Assembly (NCBI GenBank): GCA_003797895.1
Contig: RKQB01000007.1
Span: 1 to 64,000 of the forward strand
Length of the DNA: 64,000 bases
Direction: 5' to 3'
Origin: Cyclobacteriaceae bacterium YHN15
Lineage (GTDB): Bacteria; Bacteroidota; Bacteroidia; Cytophagales; Cyclobacteriaceae
The notes beneath the pieces are model-generated. The model worked only from the letters and a program-made list of their open reading frames with translations. It was not told the origin of the DNA and did not search any database. The position numbers and the translations under genes are program-made. The first letter of the stretch is position 1. Every line of letters begins with the position of its first letter. This document shows, piece after piece, positions 44,037-52,734 of this stretch.

Positions 44037-44827
44037 ATTTTTTTTAATTCATCTCCCACACATACGTAATCCCCTTCTAAAAGCAACATATTCTGTCCAA
44101 ACATGACATTATTATTGACTGTTCGGTAAGTTGCCAATGTTTTTAGAGGTTCTTTCCCTTTCTCAGCCGTTTGTGGATTCACCGTAGTCATCACACATCT
44201 GGCACAAGGTTTTGTAATTTTAAATTTGGCTCGACCAATCTGGATATTTTCCCACTGATCTTCTTCAAAAGGCTTGCCTCCACTGAATACCAAATTAGGC
44301 CTAAACCGATCCATCCCAACAGGAATTTCCAACCTTTCATTCAAATCGTCCAAAGAACTTTGACCAATCAATAAATAGGGCATTCCATCTGCAAAGCTGA
44401 CCGACTCATCCTTTACGGCATATTTTGGCTTTATTTTACGTTTAGTTGATTCAGGCATTTTCACCAATAAACATTCCTGTTGCAGGATCTCTGAAAACCA
44501 ACGATTAGCAAGCGGATTCACTATTTGCCCCATGACTTGATCTTCCCAAATATGCACTTGAAGCATTTGATCTGTAAGAGGATCAATGGGGATTTTGAAG
44601 TTCTTCTCAGGATTTAATTGATGAAAAACGAATATACCATCGGCTACTATTTTAACCTGCAACATGGCCATTTTGGGGAAAATTCTCTGGGAAAGAAAGT
44701 TGCCTTCTTTATCTACCAGCATCCATCGACGGTCATGCATAAAGCCTCTTTCTTCCAAAAGAGCGCTATCTAATCTAATACCCCCCAAAGATTTAATGGG
44801 GTAAATATAAATATCCTGTAACTTCAT
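44033..44827 (-). CDS. MOSC domain protein (MOSC N-terminal barrel plus MOSC)
   Basis: A 264-residue protein with an N-terminal MOSC beta-barrel (begins KLQDIYIYPIKSLGGIRL) and a C-terminal MOSC domain holding the conserved Cys in KPCARCVMTTVNP. The family is related to the C-terminal domain of molybdenum cofactor sulfurase and to mARC/YcbX reductases, and it binds molybdopterin. It may be a YcbX-like N-hydroxylated-compound reductase. It lacks the ferredoxin domain of E. coli YcbX. Confidence 0.88.
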   Translation of the reverse strand: MKLQDIYIYPIKSLGGIRLDSALLEERGFMHDRRWMLVDKEGNFLSQRIFPKMAMLQVKIVADGIFVFHQLNPEKNFKIPIDPLTDQMLQVHIWEDQVMGQIVNPLANRWFSEILQQECLLVKMPESTKRKIKPKYAVKDESVSFADGMPYLLIGQSSLDDLNERLEIPVGMDRFRPNLVFSGGKPFEEDQWENIQIGRAKFKITKPCARCVMTTVNPQTAEKGKEPLKTLATYRTVNNNVMFGQNMLLLEGDYVCVGDELKKI

Positions 44828-44831
44828 AAAT

Positions 44832-45062
44832 CTATTCTGTAAAAACTATCAGACAATCCTTCGGTTTAAAAATAGTGAAAATCATATTAAAAGGATTATC
44901 CTGCTCATTTTTCAAAAATTCAAATGGTTGAATAAAATAATTTGTCAGTGGCTGTTCAGAAAAATCATTTGAAAAAAGAAATGCTGCCAATGCACATATA
45001 ACAGTAGCCCTCAACCATCTTTTGTGTTCTTTTTGTAACCGGTTTTTAAAAAATGTCTTCAT
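44832..45062 (-). CDS. Small putative membrane protein (uncertain)
   Basis: A frame of 76 codons from the ATG at 45062 (MKTFFKNRLQKEHKRWLRAT, then a hydrophobic stretch ICALAAFLF) ending 4 bp before the MOSC gene. It has one membrane-helix-like segment and no known domain. The frame is open further upstream (to 45215), but that part looks non-coding. Being head-to-tail with the MOSC gene is the main support; it could be spurious. Confidence 0.35.
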   Translation of the reverse strand: MKTFFKNRLQKEHKRWLRATVICALAAFLFSNDFSEQPLTNYFIQPFEFLKNEQDNPFNMIFTIFKPKDCLIVFTE

Positions 45063-45237
45063 ACTCTCTAGATACCAAACAACAACAAAAGGTTGCGTAA
45101 ATTGGAGAAATACATCACCGGTCCCAATCCTTAAAGAAAATAAGAGGATACATTGCCCATAGAATAATTTTTTCATGACAAAGGAACAAATGAATGACAA
45201 ATAGTTTAAAATCATTCCTTTTTCATGTCACAAAATC

Positions 45238-45287
45238 TGTCAATCTGACACAAAACTTGGCCCAATACCACTTGGCACATACCTTGT
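45238..45287 (+). promoter_or_regulatory. Putative control region of dnaK
   Basis: An inverted repeat TGTCA-ATC-TGACA (45238-45250) is followed by TGGCAC (45273-45278), 5 nt, TTGT (45284-45287). The second element resembles a sigma-54 -24/-12 promoter (TGGCAC-N5-TTGC) except for the last base. No TAnnTTTG box is seen before dnaK. A CIRCE element is also absent. This is a weak but unusual arrangement; the roles are inferred. Confidence 0.4.
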
Positions 45288-45343
45288 CAATATGCTCTTG
45301 TAACTGAAAAAGTAATCAAAAACAGAAATTAAAATATACAATT

Positions 45344-47266
45344 ATGGGAAAAATCATAGGTATAGACTTGGGTACTACGAACTCCTGTGTTGCCGTAATG
45401 GAAGGTAATGAGCCAGTGGTGATCCAAAACTCGGAAGGTAGAAGAACTACGCCATCCATAGTGGCTTTTTTGGATAACGGTAATGGAGAGAGAAAAGTAG
45501 GTGATCCTGCCAAACGTCAGGCGATTACCAACCCTGCAAATACCGTTTCTTCCGTAAAAAGATTTATGGGCAAAAAATTCTCTGAGGTTTCTGAAGAGAA
45601 AAAACATGCCTCTTACAAAGTTGAGCAAGGTCCAAATGATACAGTTGTAGTCAAAATCGGTGATAGGTCTTACACTCCTCAGGAGCTTTCTGCCATGATT
45701 CTTCAAAAAATGAAGAGCACAGCGGAAGATTTCCTTGGACAAACTGTCACAGATGCCGTTATTACTGTTCCTGCATACTTCAATGATGCGGAACGTCAGG
45801 CCACCAAAGAAGCCGGACAGATCGCGGGATTAGATGTAAAAAGAATTATCAATGAGCCAACCGCTGCTGCATTGGCCTATGGTATGGATAAGAAAAATCA
45901 GGATATGAAAATCGCTGTGTATGACCTTGGAGGTGGTACATTCGATATTTCAGTCCTTGAATTGGGTGATGGCGTTTTCGAAGTTAAATCTACCAATGGT
46001 GATGTTCACTTAGGCGGAGATGACTTTGATCAGGTAATCATCAACTGGTTAGCTGATGAGTTCTTGAATGAAGAGTCCATAGACTTGAGAAAAGATCCAA
46101 TGGCACTTCAGAGATTGAAAGAAGCTGCTGAGAAAGCAAAAATAGAACTATCCAGTTCCGCTTCCACCGAAATAAATCTACCATATATTACGGCTACACA
46201 AACAGGTCCAAAACACCTGGTTAGAACCTTGAGCAGAGCTAAATTTGAGCAACTATCCGAAGTTTTGGTAAGAAGATCCATGGAGCCTTGCAAAAAAGCC
46301 CTTCAGGATGCAGGAATGAGCCCCTCAGACATTGACGAGGTTATCTTGGTCGGCGGCTCTACCAGAATCCCTAAAATCCAGGAAGAAGTTGAGAAGTTCT
46401 TTGGAAAAAAACCTTCTAAGGGAGTGAACCCTGACGAAGTAGTGGCCATTGGTGCTGCTATTCAAGGCGGTGTATTGACCGGTGAAGTGAAAGATGTATT
46501 GTTGCTTGACGTTACCCCGCTTTCATTGGGCATCGAAACCATGGGTGGCGTGTTCACCAAACTGATCGAAGCCAACACTACAATACCTTCCAAGAAATCT
46601 GAAGTGTTCTCTACAGCCGCTGACAATCAGCCTGCAGTGGATATCCACGTGCTACAAGGTGAAAGACCTTTGGCAAAAGACAATAGGTCCATCGGAAGAT
46701 TCCAGTTGAGTGATATTCCGCCTGCACCAAGAGGAGTACCTCAAATAGAAGTAACTTTCGATATTGATGCCAACGGTATTCTGAACGTGTCCGCTAAGGA
46801 CAAGGGAACCGGAAAAGAGCAAAAAATCAAGATCGAAGCATCTTCAGGTTTATCCCAGGATGATATCGAAAGAATGAAGCGGGAAGCAGAAGCGAATGCT
46901 ACTGCTGATAAAGCCGAAAAAGAAAAAATCGAAAAGTTAAACCAAGCAGACGGTTTGATTTTCCAGACTGAAAAACAACTGAAGGAGTATGGTGAAAAGC
47001 TTTCCGATGGCAATAAGTCCAATATTTCATCTGCATTGGAATCATTGAAGTCAGCTCATCAGTCTCAAAACATTGCAGGTATTGATACTGCCATGGAAAG
47101 CCTGAACAAAGCATGGGAAGCCGCTTCACAGGAAATTTATAATGCTACACAGGGCGCTGCTGGTGCCGGTGCACAACCAGGTTCTGATGCAGGAACAGGC
47201 ACATCCAACGCAGGAGATGGTGTGTCAGATGTAGATTACGAAGAGGTATCTGAAGATAAAAAGTAA
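45344..47266 (+). CDS. dnaK: Molecular chaperone DnaK (Hsp70)
   Basis: A 640-residue Hsp70. The ATPase phosphate motif IGIDLGTTNSCVAVMEG opens the protein, DLGGGTFDISVLE is near 200, VGGSTRIPKIQEEV near 340, and the substrate-binding domain begins near 390 (DVLLLDVTPLSLGIETMGG). The C-terminal tail is Ala/Gly-rich and ends DVDYEEVSEDKK. Length and motifs are standard. No grpE or dnaJ is adjacent. A divergent GroES homologue follows 237 bp downstream. Confidence 0.97.
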   Translation: MGKIIGIDLGTTNSCVAVMEGNEPVVIQNSEGRRTTPSIVAFLDNGNGERKVGDPAKRQAITNPANTVSSVKRFMGKKFSEVSEEKKHASYKVEQGPNDTVVVKIGDRSYTPQELSAMILQKMKSTAEDFLGQTVTDAVITVPAYFNDAERQATKEAGQIAGLDVKRIINEPTAAALAYGMDKKNQDMKIAVYDLGGGTFDISVLELGDGVFEVKSTNGDVHLGGDDFDQVIINWLADEFLNEESIDLRKDPMALQRLKEAAEKAKIELSSSASTEINLPYITATQTGPKHLVRTLSRAKFEQLSEVLVRRSMEPCKKALQDAGMSPSDIDEVILVGGSTRIPKIQEEVEKFFGKKPSKGVNPDEVVAIGAAIQGGVLTGEVKDVLLLDVTPLSLGIETMGGVFTKLIEANTTIPSKKSEVFSTAADNQPAVDIHVLQGERPLAKDNRSIGRFQLSDIPPAPRGVPQIEVTFDIDANGILNVSAKDKGTGKEQKIKIEASSGLSQDDIERMKREAEANATADKAEKEKIEKLNQADGLIFQTEKQLKEYGEKLSDGNKSNISSALESLKSAHQSQNIAGIDTAMESLNKAWEAASQEIYNATQGAAGAGAQPGSDAGTGTSNAGDGVSDVDYEEVSEDKK

Positions 47267-47284
47267 TTAAAACTGAACCAATGA

Positions 47285-47324
47285 AAGACGGCATCTGTAT
47301 GTGATATGGATGCCTCTTTTTTTT
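47285..47324 (+). terminator. Terminator of dnaK
   Basis: A stem GGCATC/GATGCC extended by four A-U/G-U type pairs with one bulged base (47285-47295 with 47309-47318) is followed by eight T. Confidence 0.75.
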
Positions 47325-47330
47325 GAGGCG

Positions 47331-47400
47331 AGAGTTGAGAAGCAAGAGACGAGACGGTCTTGGACCTTGTCTCTTGTTTCTTGTTTCTTGCCTCAGATGT
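47331..47400. repeat. Degenerate GTCTCTTG-type repeat tract
   Basis: CAAGAGAC (47343-47350) and GTCTCTTG (47369-47376) form a perfect 8-bp inverted repeat. They sit in a tract of TTTCTTGTTTCTTGCC-like short repeats. Related strings occur at about 47468-47500 and 56306-56330. These look like decayed intergenic repeats; I see no gene in the tract. Confidence 0.5.
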
Positions 47401-47502
47401 TTAATACGATTCAGGTAACTTCTTAACTCAAAATGCTTGATTCAAGGCACTTAGTTCACTTATTTCTAGTCTCTAATCTCTCGCTTCTAAAAGTCTCATA
47501 AA

Positions 47503-47877
47503 ATGCAACTGACTTCTGACAATAAATTAAAAAAACTGATCATCGTGGGGGACCGTGTCCTGATCAAACTGCGCAAGGCAGATGAAAAAACTTCAACAGG
47601 ACTTTTTTTACCTCCCGGCGTCCGGGAAAAAGAAAAAATACAACAGGGATATATAATTAAAACCGGACCGGGTTACCCGATTCCTGCACCTATTGAGGAA
47701 GATGAATCTTGGAAGGACCGGGATGAAAACATCAAATATATACCACTTCAGGCCAAAGAAGGCGATCTGGCCATTTTCTTGTTGAACGGTTCATATGAAG
47801 TGATCTATGAAGGTGAAAAATACTTCATCGTACCACAGCATTCGATCTTAATGCTGGAAAGGGAGGAGGAATTGTAA
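47503..47877 (+). CDS. Divergent GroES-family co-chaperone
   Basis: A 124-residue GroES (Cpn10) homologue. VGDRVLIKLRKADEKTSTGLF with the following PPGVREKEK corresponds to the barrel start and mobile loop that contacts GroEL, and GDLAIFL and YFIVPQHSILMLE match the last strands. Between them is an insert of about 20 residues (PIPAPIEEDESWKDRDE), which makes it longer than the usual 95 residues. No groEL is adjacent. It could work with a distant GroEL or have its own role. Confidence 0.82.
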   Translation: MQLTSDNKLKKLIIVGDRVLIKLRKADEKTSTGLFLPPGVREKEKIQQGYIIKTGPGYPIPAPIEEDESWKDRDENIKYIPLQAKEGDLAIFLLNGSYEVIYEGEKYFIVPQHSILMLEREEEL

Positions 47878-47891
47878 ACAAAATCAATTGG

Positions 47892-47925
47892 CCTCCAAGG
47901 GGATTAATCTCTTGGAGGATTTATT
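47892..47925. terminator. Bidirectional hairpin between GroES-like and desaturase genes
   Basis: A perfect 8-bp stem (47892-47899 with 47911-47918, 11-nt loop) with modest T content. It separates two convergent genes, the desaturase stop lying at 47924. Confidence 0.6.
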
Positions 47926-49012
47926 AATTCACCAAAATTTCATTCTGAACATTTATGTTATGCTTCAGATTTTCAAACTTTTTGACCCTTGCCTTCATCA
48001 AGGCTATTGCCTCTCCCTTATTTTTAAATGTTCCATTTATATTTACGAGATGATTCGCAAGATTTTCATAATTCCGCATCATCAACCAGGTAAAAATATG
48101 AAGGTAATGAACCCCTGAAAAAACGAACGTCTTTTTTTCAGCCAATTGTCCCTTGTATTTTTCAAACATCAACGGATATTCAGTGTAATGAATTGACGGT
48201 TTGAGATGGTGAAATGCATGGTAGCCATCATTCCAGCACTTGTGATTGTACACCGTATTGATACAAATTACAGTACTTGCCAATTCATCCTCAGGTGCTA
48301 TTGGATCAACAAAGGCATGTTGCGTCCAATTCCCAAGCATCATCACCAACCTTGCAAAAAAGAAAGGTAACACGAAAATAACCAAAGTTGCTTTTAAGTG
48401 GACGAAACACATCCCAATAGCGAACAGAAAGAATAAAGATTCACTCCAAGTAAGAGGTACATAGAATTTCTTGAGTTTTCTCTTAAAGAGGTATTGGAAA
48501 GTGTCATGAAATCCCAAAATCATAAAATTCATCCAATATTTAATAAAATCTTTAAGACTGTCCCTTTGATATGCCATAGTACTACTGGAATCTTCGGGCA
48601 TGTTACCCGCAATATGGTGCATACCTATGTGGTGGCTATTATAAGATTCCCCTAAATGCCCGAAAAAGGGACAAAGAAACCAAAGAATATATTTTTGAAT
48701 CCATTGCCATTTTGGTTGCCACATGCTTCTATGACAAAAACAATGAAGCATCAATCCGAAAGAACCTTTGAAATAAAATTGAGACAAATAAAAATAAGGC
48801 AGTGCGACTCCCCACCACCAAAATCCTTCTAAAAGAGGCAAATACAACAGTATCGCCAAGGGAATAACAGTAAGGTGTATGGATACTATGAGTTGTAAAA
48901 AAGGCAAATCCCTGGAATCCTTGATGAACCGCATAAGAAATTGCTGAAAAGATGTAAGAGACCCCTTTTTTATATAAACAGGGTCTGTAATCTGAATCGG
49001 GTAAGGTAACAC
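47924..49012 (-). CDS. Membrane fatty acid desaturase
   Basis: A 362-residue di-iron membrane enzyme. The three His boxes are visible: HCFCHR, HIGMHH, and HAFHH further on, with several hydrophobic segments between them. It introduces a double bond into acyl chains or oxidises a related lipid. The start is GTG at 49012; the next in-frame ATG is about 26 codons in, which would still leave the His boxes intact. It is monocistronic. Confidence 0.88.
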   Translation of the reverse strand: MLPYPIQITDPVYIKKGSLTSFQQFLMRFIKDSRDLPFLQLIVSIHLTVIPLAILLYLPLLEGFWWWGVALPYFYLSQFYFKGSFGLMLHCFCHRSMWQPKWQWIQKYILWFLCPFFGHLGESYNSHHIGMHHIAGNMPEDSSSTMAYQRDSLKDFIKYWMNFMILGFHDTFQYLFKRKLKKFYVPLTWSESLFFLFAIGMCFVHLKATLVIFVLPFFFARLVMMLGNWTQHAFVDPIAPEDELASTVICINTVYNHKCWNDGYHAFHHLKPSIHYTEYPLMFEKYKGQLAEKKTFVFSGVHYLHIFTWLMMRNYENLANHLVNINGTFKNKGEAIALMKARVKKFENLKHNINVQNEILVN

Positions 49013-49142
49013 TTGGTTTGATTTATATTTAACAATATCTCAATATAAAAACATTTTTTCCGGAATTTAAATTAAGATACCGTAATGAAATATTTCAAAT
49101 GTCTATTTTTTCTTTTCTCTCGATTAAGTTTATTGTTTATCC

Positions 49143-50111
49143 CTATTGATTTAATTTGGCGAATTCCTTAGCAAAATAACTCAATATCACATTAGCTCCT
49201 GCTCTTTTAATACTTAAAAGGGATTCCAACATTGCCCTTTCCCCATCAAGCCATCCCTTTTGGGCAGAAGCTTTGATCATGGCATATTCTCCACTGACAT
49301 TATATGCTGCTATAGGAAGATTGGAATTGTCCTTCAAAAGTCTGATTACGTCCAAATAGGCCAAAGCGGGTTTGATCATCAAAAAATCGGCTCCTTCCTC
49401 TGTATCCAGATCCGCCTCTATCAAAGCCTCATAATAATTGGCAGGATCCATTTGATAGGTTTTCTTATCTCCCATCTTGGGCGCTGAATCCAAAGCATCT
49501 CTGAAAGGACCATAAAAGGCAGAGGCATACTTTGCTGTGTAGGACATGATGGACACATCGGTAAAGCCATTTTCATCCAGGACACTCCTAATGTACCCCA
49601 CTCTCCCATCCATCATGTCAGATGGACCAAGGATATCCGCTCCTGCTTGGGCCTGAGCCAAGGACATCTTTCCAAGAATTTCCAAGGTTTCGTCATTGAG
49701 GATTTTACCATCACGGACCAGGCCATCATGTCCATCAGAACTGTAGGGGTCCATTGCCACATCTGTCATAACCACTGACTCAGGGAAGTTGGTTTTGATC
49801 TTATGAATGGCCTTTAAGTAAAATGTATCGGCATTATAACTTTCGGTTGCATATTTGTCTTTTTTACTCTCAGGATAAGCAGGAAAAATATCAAACGCCA
49901 TTATCCCAAGACTCAAACATTCCTCAATCTCTTTTAGCATCAAATCCAGGGAATACCGATAAATACCGGGCATAGAAGCTACCTCAACTTTTTGATTGAT
50001 ACCGTCAATTAGGAACATGGGAAAAATAAAATCCTTCACTGAAAGCCTGGTTTCCTCCACCATTTGGCGGATACCTTGGGACTTTCTATTTCTTCTTGGT
50101 CTTCTGAGCAT
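49143..50111 (-). CDS. hemB: Delta-aminolevulinic acid dehydratase (porphobilinogen synthase)
   Basis: A 322-residue enzyme that condenses two aminolevulinates. The Schiff-base lysines are Lys194 (SYTAKYASAFYGPFRDA) and Lys247 (FLMIKPALAYLD). The metal segment reads TDVAMDPYSSDGHDG (116-130), with Ala, Asp and Asp where zinc enzymes have Cys. This predicts the Mg-dependent, zinc-independent class. It is monocistronic, with TACCTTTG 21 nt upstream. Confidence 0.95.
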   Translation of the reverse strand: MLRRPRRNRKSQGIRQMVEETRLSVKDFIFPMFLIDGINQKVEVASMPGIYRYSLDLMLKEIEECLSLGIMAFDIFPAYPESKKDKYATESYNADTFYLKAIHKIKTNFPESVVMTDVAMDPYSSDGHDGLVRDGKILNDETLEILGKMSLAQAQAGADILGPSDMMDGRVGYIRSVLDENGFTDVSIMSYTAKYASAFYGPFRDALDSAPKMGDKKTYQMDPANYYEALIEADLDTEEGADFLMIKPALAYLDVIRLLKDNSNLPIAAYNVSGEYAMIKASAQKGWLDGERAMLESLLSIKRAGANVILSYFAKEFAKLNQ

Positions 50112-50132
50112 AGCTTGTCTTATTTAATTGCA

Positions 50133-50140
50133 CAAAGGTA
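50133..50140 (-). promoter_or_regulatory. -7 promoter element of hemB
   Basis: TACCTTTG on the minus strand, identical to the rRNA P2 box, 21 nt before the hemB ATG. No TTG is at the -33 position. The following 200 bp to the porin terminator hold nothing I can assign. Confidence 0.5.
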
Positions 50141-50345
50141 AGGGTATTACCCTAGACTTGGAATCCTAAGGGTGGATTTTGTGGGAGAGGTTTTCGGATT
50201 ATTGGTTCTTAGATTATCAGGGCAAAGCAAAAATCCCGAGAAATGAAAGCGATGGGGTATTGGGTTAATGTTTAGCTGTCGGGTTGTTTTGATAATTATT
50301 GTTTTGGATATTCTTTTCGTTTTCTTGGTACATTGTACTTGATAT

Positions 50346-50373
50346 AAAAAAACAGACCACCAATAGTGGCCTG
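50346..50373 (-). terminator. Terminator of the porin gene
   Basis: An 8-bp stem with one G-U pair (50353-50360 with 50366-50373) and seven T on the minus strand, 35 bp after the porin stop. Confidence 0.78.
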
Positions 50374-50407
50374 CTTTACAACACATTTAGACTAAACTTT
50401 TATGCTT

Positions 50408-51619
50408 TTAGAAATTCACCTGAGCCTGCAACCTGAGAAGACTACCCTTTTGACGGTTGTCGGGATTGAGGGAATTTTCAAATGTCCTATCGGATATGGT
50501 ATACATGGCAACTAACTCAAATGCCTTGTAAGGCTGCCATTCCACTCCAATTTCAAATTCTTTTACACGATGCCTGGTAGCATCCAATTCATGTTTTTTT
50601 CCTCCATTATAAAAATGATATCGTGTAAATGGGATGAATATATGGCTGCTCTTTCTTAACATGTAAGTTGCGAGCACATAGCCCCCATTTAATGGAGCAT
50701 CTTTCACATCATTGGTAATAGGGTCAAATTCCGGACCTCTTCCCCAGTTGAATTCGGCCTGCAAACCAAATGGTTGTGGATATAAAATAAATGAAGGACC
50801 ATATCGGTGCTCAGCAAATTCGGTCTGGTCAAAATCAGTTAGAGGATTTCTGTTAATTACAAATTTCCCAGTATAGGCCTGAAAGGAAGCTTCAATGATC
50901 TGACCGGATTCCAATTCCCAGGGATATGTTGCCCTAGATACCACATGGAAAGTTTTATTCCGCTCAGGAGCATTGGCGGTTTGTCCATTATAAATCCCCA
51001 AACCAAAAACCCCATAATCACCAGAGCCCTTTAAACCGGAAGAGACAAGACTACTGAATCTTTTGCGGATTTCACTGGGAGCATAATAAAACATTACTCC
51101 GATATCACGTTCGTTGGCTACAGCAGAATTCAATCCGTCATTCCTGTCCAAGGGAATCCTGTTCTGGCTGGATTGAAGATTTTCAAAACCAAAAGGAACC
51201 TTAGATTGCCCAATTCTAAGCCTGAATTCCTGCTTTTGATCCAATCCTAAATCAAAATAAGCATCTCTGATCTGCGCAAAATTTCCTCCGCCAGATGCAA
51301 AATCGGGCTGAATGTACATATAAACCCTTTCGTGGATCTGTCCATAGAAAATCATCCGGATACGTCGGAAGAAAAAGCCTCCTCCATCGCCTCCCCAGGA
51401 TTTGTCACATTGATCACATCGCAAGTTAGGATTGGTTTCAAACAGACCATTGTAGCGTAACTGTGCATAGCCACGCAGTTGAATGGTCTCATACCATGGT
51501 TTTTTGACTACAGGAGTAGTCACTTGTGTGCTTAGGGTGTCTTCATGAACGTCCCTTGCAAAAACGTCCGTGAAAATCATTATCATCAAGATAATGGTCC
51601 CTGCGAATTTTATCCGCAT
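50408..51619 (-). CDS. Phosphate-selective porin O/P-like outer-membrane protein
   Basis: A 403-residue exported barrel with a signal peptide ending F-A-R near residue 22. The middle has the OprP/OprO pattern: LRGYAQLRYNGLFETNP, RRIRMIFYGQIHERVYMYIQ, and FRLRIGQSKVPFGFENLQSS, and it ends LLRLQAQVNF with a terminal Phe. Two Cys in LRCDQCDKSWGG near residue 63 are unusual for a porin and could form a disulfide. The transported solute (phosphate or polyphosphate in the model family) is not certain. Confidence 0.85.
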   Translation of the reverse strand: MRIKFAGTIILMIMIFTDVFARDVHEDTLSTQVTTPVVKKPWYETIQLRGYAQLRYNGLFETNPNLRCDQCDKSWGGDGGGFFFRRIRMIFYGQIHERVYMYIQPDFASGGGNFAQIRDAYFDLGLDQKQEFRLRIGQSKVPFGFENLQSSQNRIPLDRNDGLNSAVANERDIGVMFYYAPSEIRKRFSSLVSSGLKGSGDYGVFGLGIYNGQTANAPERNKTFHVVSRATYPWELESGQIIEASFQAYTGKFVINRNPLTDFDQTEFAEHRYGPSFILYPQPFGLQAEFNWGRGPEFDPITNDVKDAPLNGGYVLATYMLRKSSHIFIPFTRYHFYNGGKKHELDATRHRVKEFEIGVEWQPYKAFELVAMYTISDRTFENSLNPDNRQKGSLLRLQAQVNF

Positions 51620-51913
51620 TTAAGAAGATGATTTAAGTAGTAAATACTTATTGTACAGCGATACAAAGGTGGGGAGTCAATATTTCTTTATAATGATGCC
51701 TATATTATCAATTTGTTAAGCAAAAAAATATTCAAAAGATAAAAAGTATCCATTTTGGATCTAAATGGGAAAAATGATTCATTCAAACCACTAAATCAGG
51801 AAATTGTAATATTAAGTAAATGTTAATTAATTTTCTATGTTAAAAAATCCTTAAAATAATGTTAAGTGAAAACCCTTTAGCAGGGAATGAAATCAATTCT
51901 GATAGAATCCTAT
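51620..51913. other. Spacer between porin and HAD phosphatase genes
   Basis: This is 294 bp of AT-rich sequence with no assignable frame. CACCTTTG on the minus strand near 51664-51671 resembles a weak -7 box for the porin. I see no other structure. Confidence 0.5.
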
Positions 51914-52567
51914 TTAAACAGTCAAATTCAATATTCTTCCCAAATCAACCTGCCTAAAATCCTCAATAAACAAATCACAAAGTGGCAACTCCTCCTTGGA
52001 GTGGGAAGACAGGACTCCCACTACTTTCATACCTGCATTTTTGGCAGCGGTCACTCCTGAATAGGAATCTTCAAAAACAACACAAAAATCCGGTTCCACA
52101 TTCAGTTTGGCTGCAGACTTCAAGTAAACCTCTGGATCAGGCTTATGCTTTGATACATGTTCACTCGCCAAAATAGACTCCATGTGGTCAAACAGTGACA
52201 ATTTACCTGCTATAAGTTCAAGATTGGCAAAGGGTGCGGAAGTGGCCACACCGGTCAGTACGCCTTCTGATTTTAGGCTATGAAAAAATTCCAAAAAACC
52301 GGATATCGGACTGATCTGATCTTTGTAAATTTCCCGAAAAAGGCTTTCCTTTTCATTTTCCAGCTCCAACAATTCCTCCCCTTCGATTTTCCTGCCCAAA
52401 AAATGGCTGAGTATATAGGAATTGTTCTTCCCATACATGTGAAGGGCAAACTCTTCCTCTGTGGGAAAAAGGTTTCGTTTGGCAAAAAACTCCTTAAAGG
52501 CAATGGAATGAAATGGGTTGGTGTGGCAAATGACGCCATCCATATCGAAAATAACTGCTTTTTGCAT
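51914..52567 (-). CDS. HAD-superfamily hydrolase, beta-phosphoglucomutase-like
   Basis: A 217-residue HAD phosphatase/mutase. Motif I is IFDMDGVICHTNPFH with the nucleophile Asp8 and acid/base Asp10, ATSAPF is motif II, SKHKPDPEVYL holds the motif III Lys, and FEDSYSGVTAA is motif IV. The helical cap after motif I gives subfamily I, as in beta-phosphoglucomutase or 2-deoxyglucose-6-phosphatase. The substrate is unknown. It is monocistronic. Confidence 0.88.
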   Translation of the reverse strand: MQKAVIFDMDGVICHTNPFHSIAFKEFFAKRNLFPTEEEFALHMYGKNNSYILSHFLGRKIEGEELLELENEKESLFREIYKDQISPISGFLEFFHSLKSEGVLTGVATSAPFANLELIAGKLSLFDHMESILASEHVSKHKPDPEVYLKSAAKLNVEPDFCVVFEDSYSGVTAAKNAGMKVVGVLSSHSKEELPLCDLFIEDFRQVDLGRILNLTV

Positions 52568-52613
52568 GGGATAATAAGTATTGAATTCGGGACAAACCTA
52601 CGGAAAGAACACG

Positions 52614-52648
52614 AAAAAACCCTTCAAGAGTTCGAAACTCTTGAAGGG
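52614..52648 (-). terminator. Terminator of the ornithine aminotransferase gene
   Basis: A perfect 13-bp stem (52620-52632 with 52636-52648, 3-nt loop) followed by six T on the minus strand, about 85 bp after the rocD stop. Confidence 0.88.
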
Positions 52649-52734
52649 GAAAAAATTTACATCTTTTTTTTAATTTATTCCCAACTTTTAAAGGGAGACA
52701 CGAATGCTACCGTAATTCTCACTATTTCGAAAAC

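Noticed and set aside
45216..45343. CIRCE (HrcA) element before dnaK
   Set aside because: The region has no TTAGCACTC-type repeat; only the short TGTCA palindrome is present.
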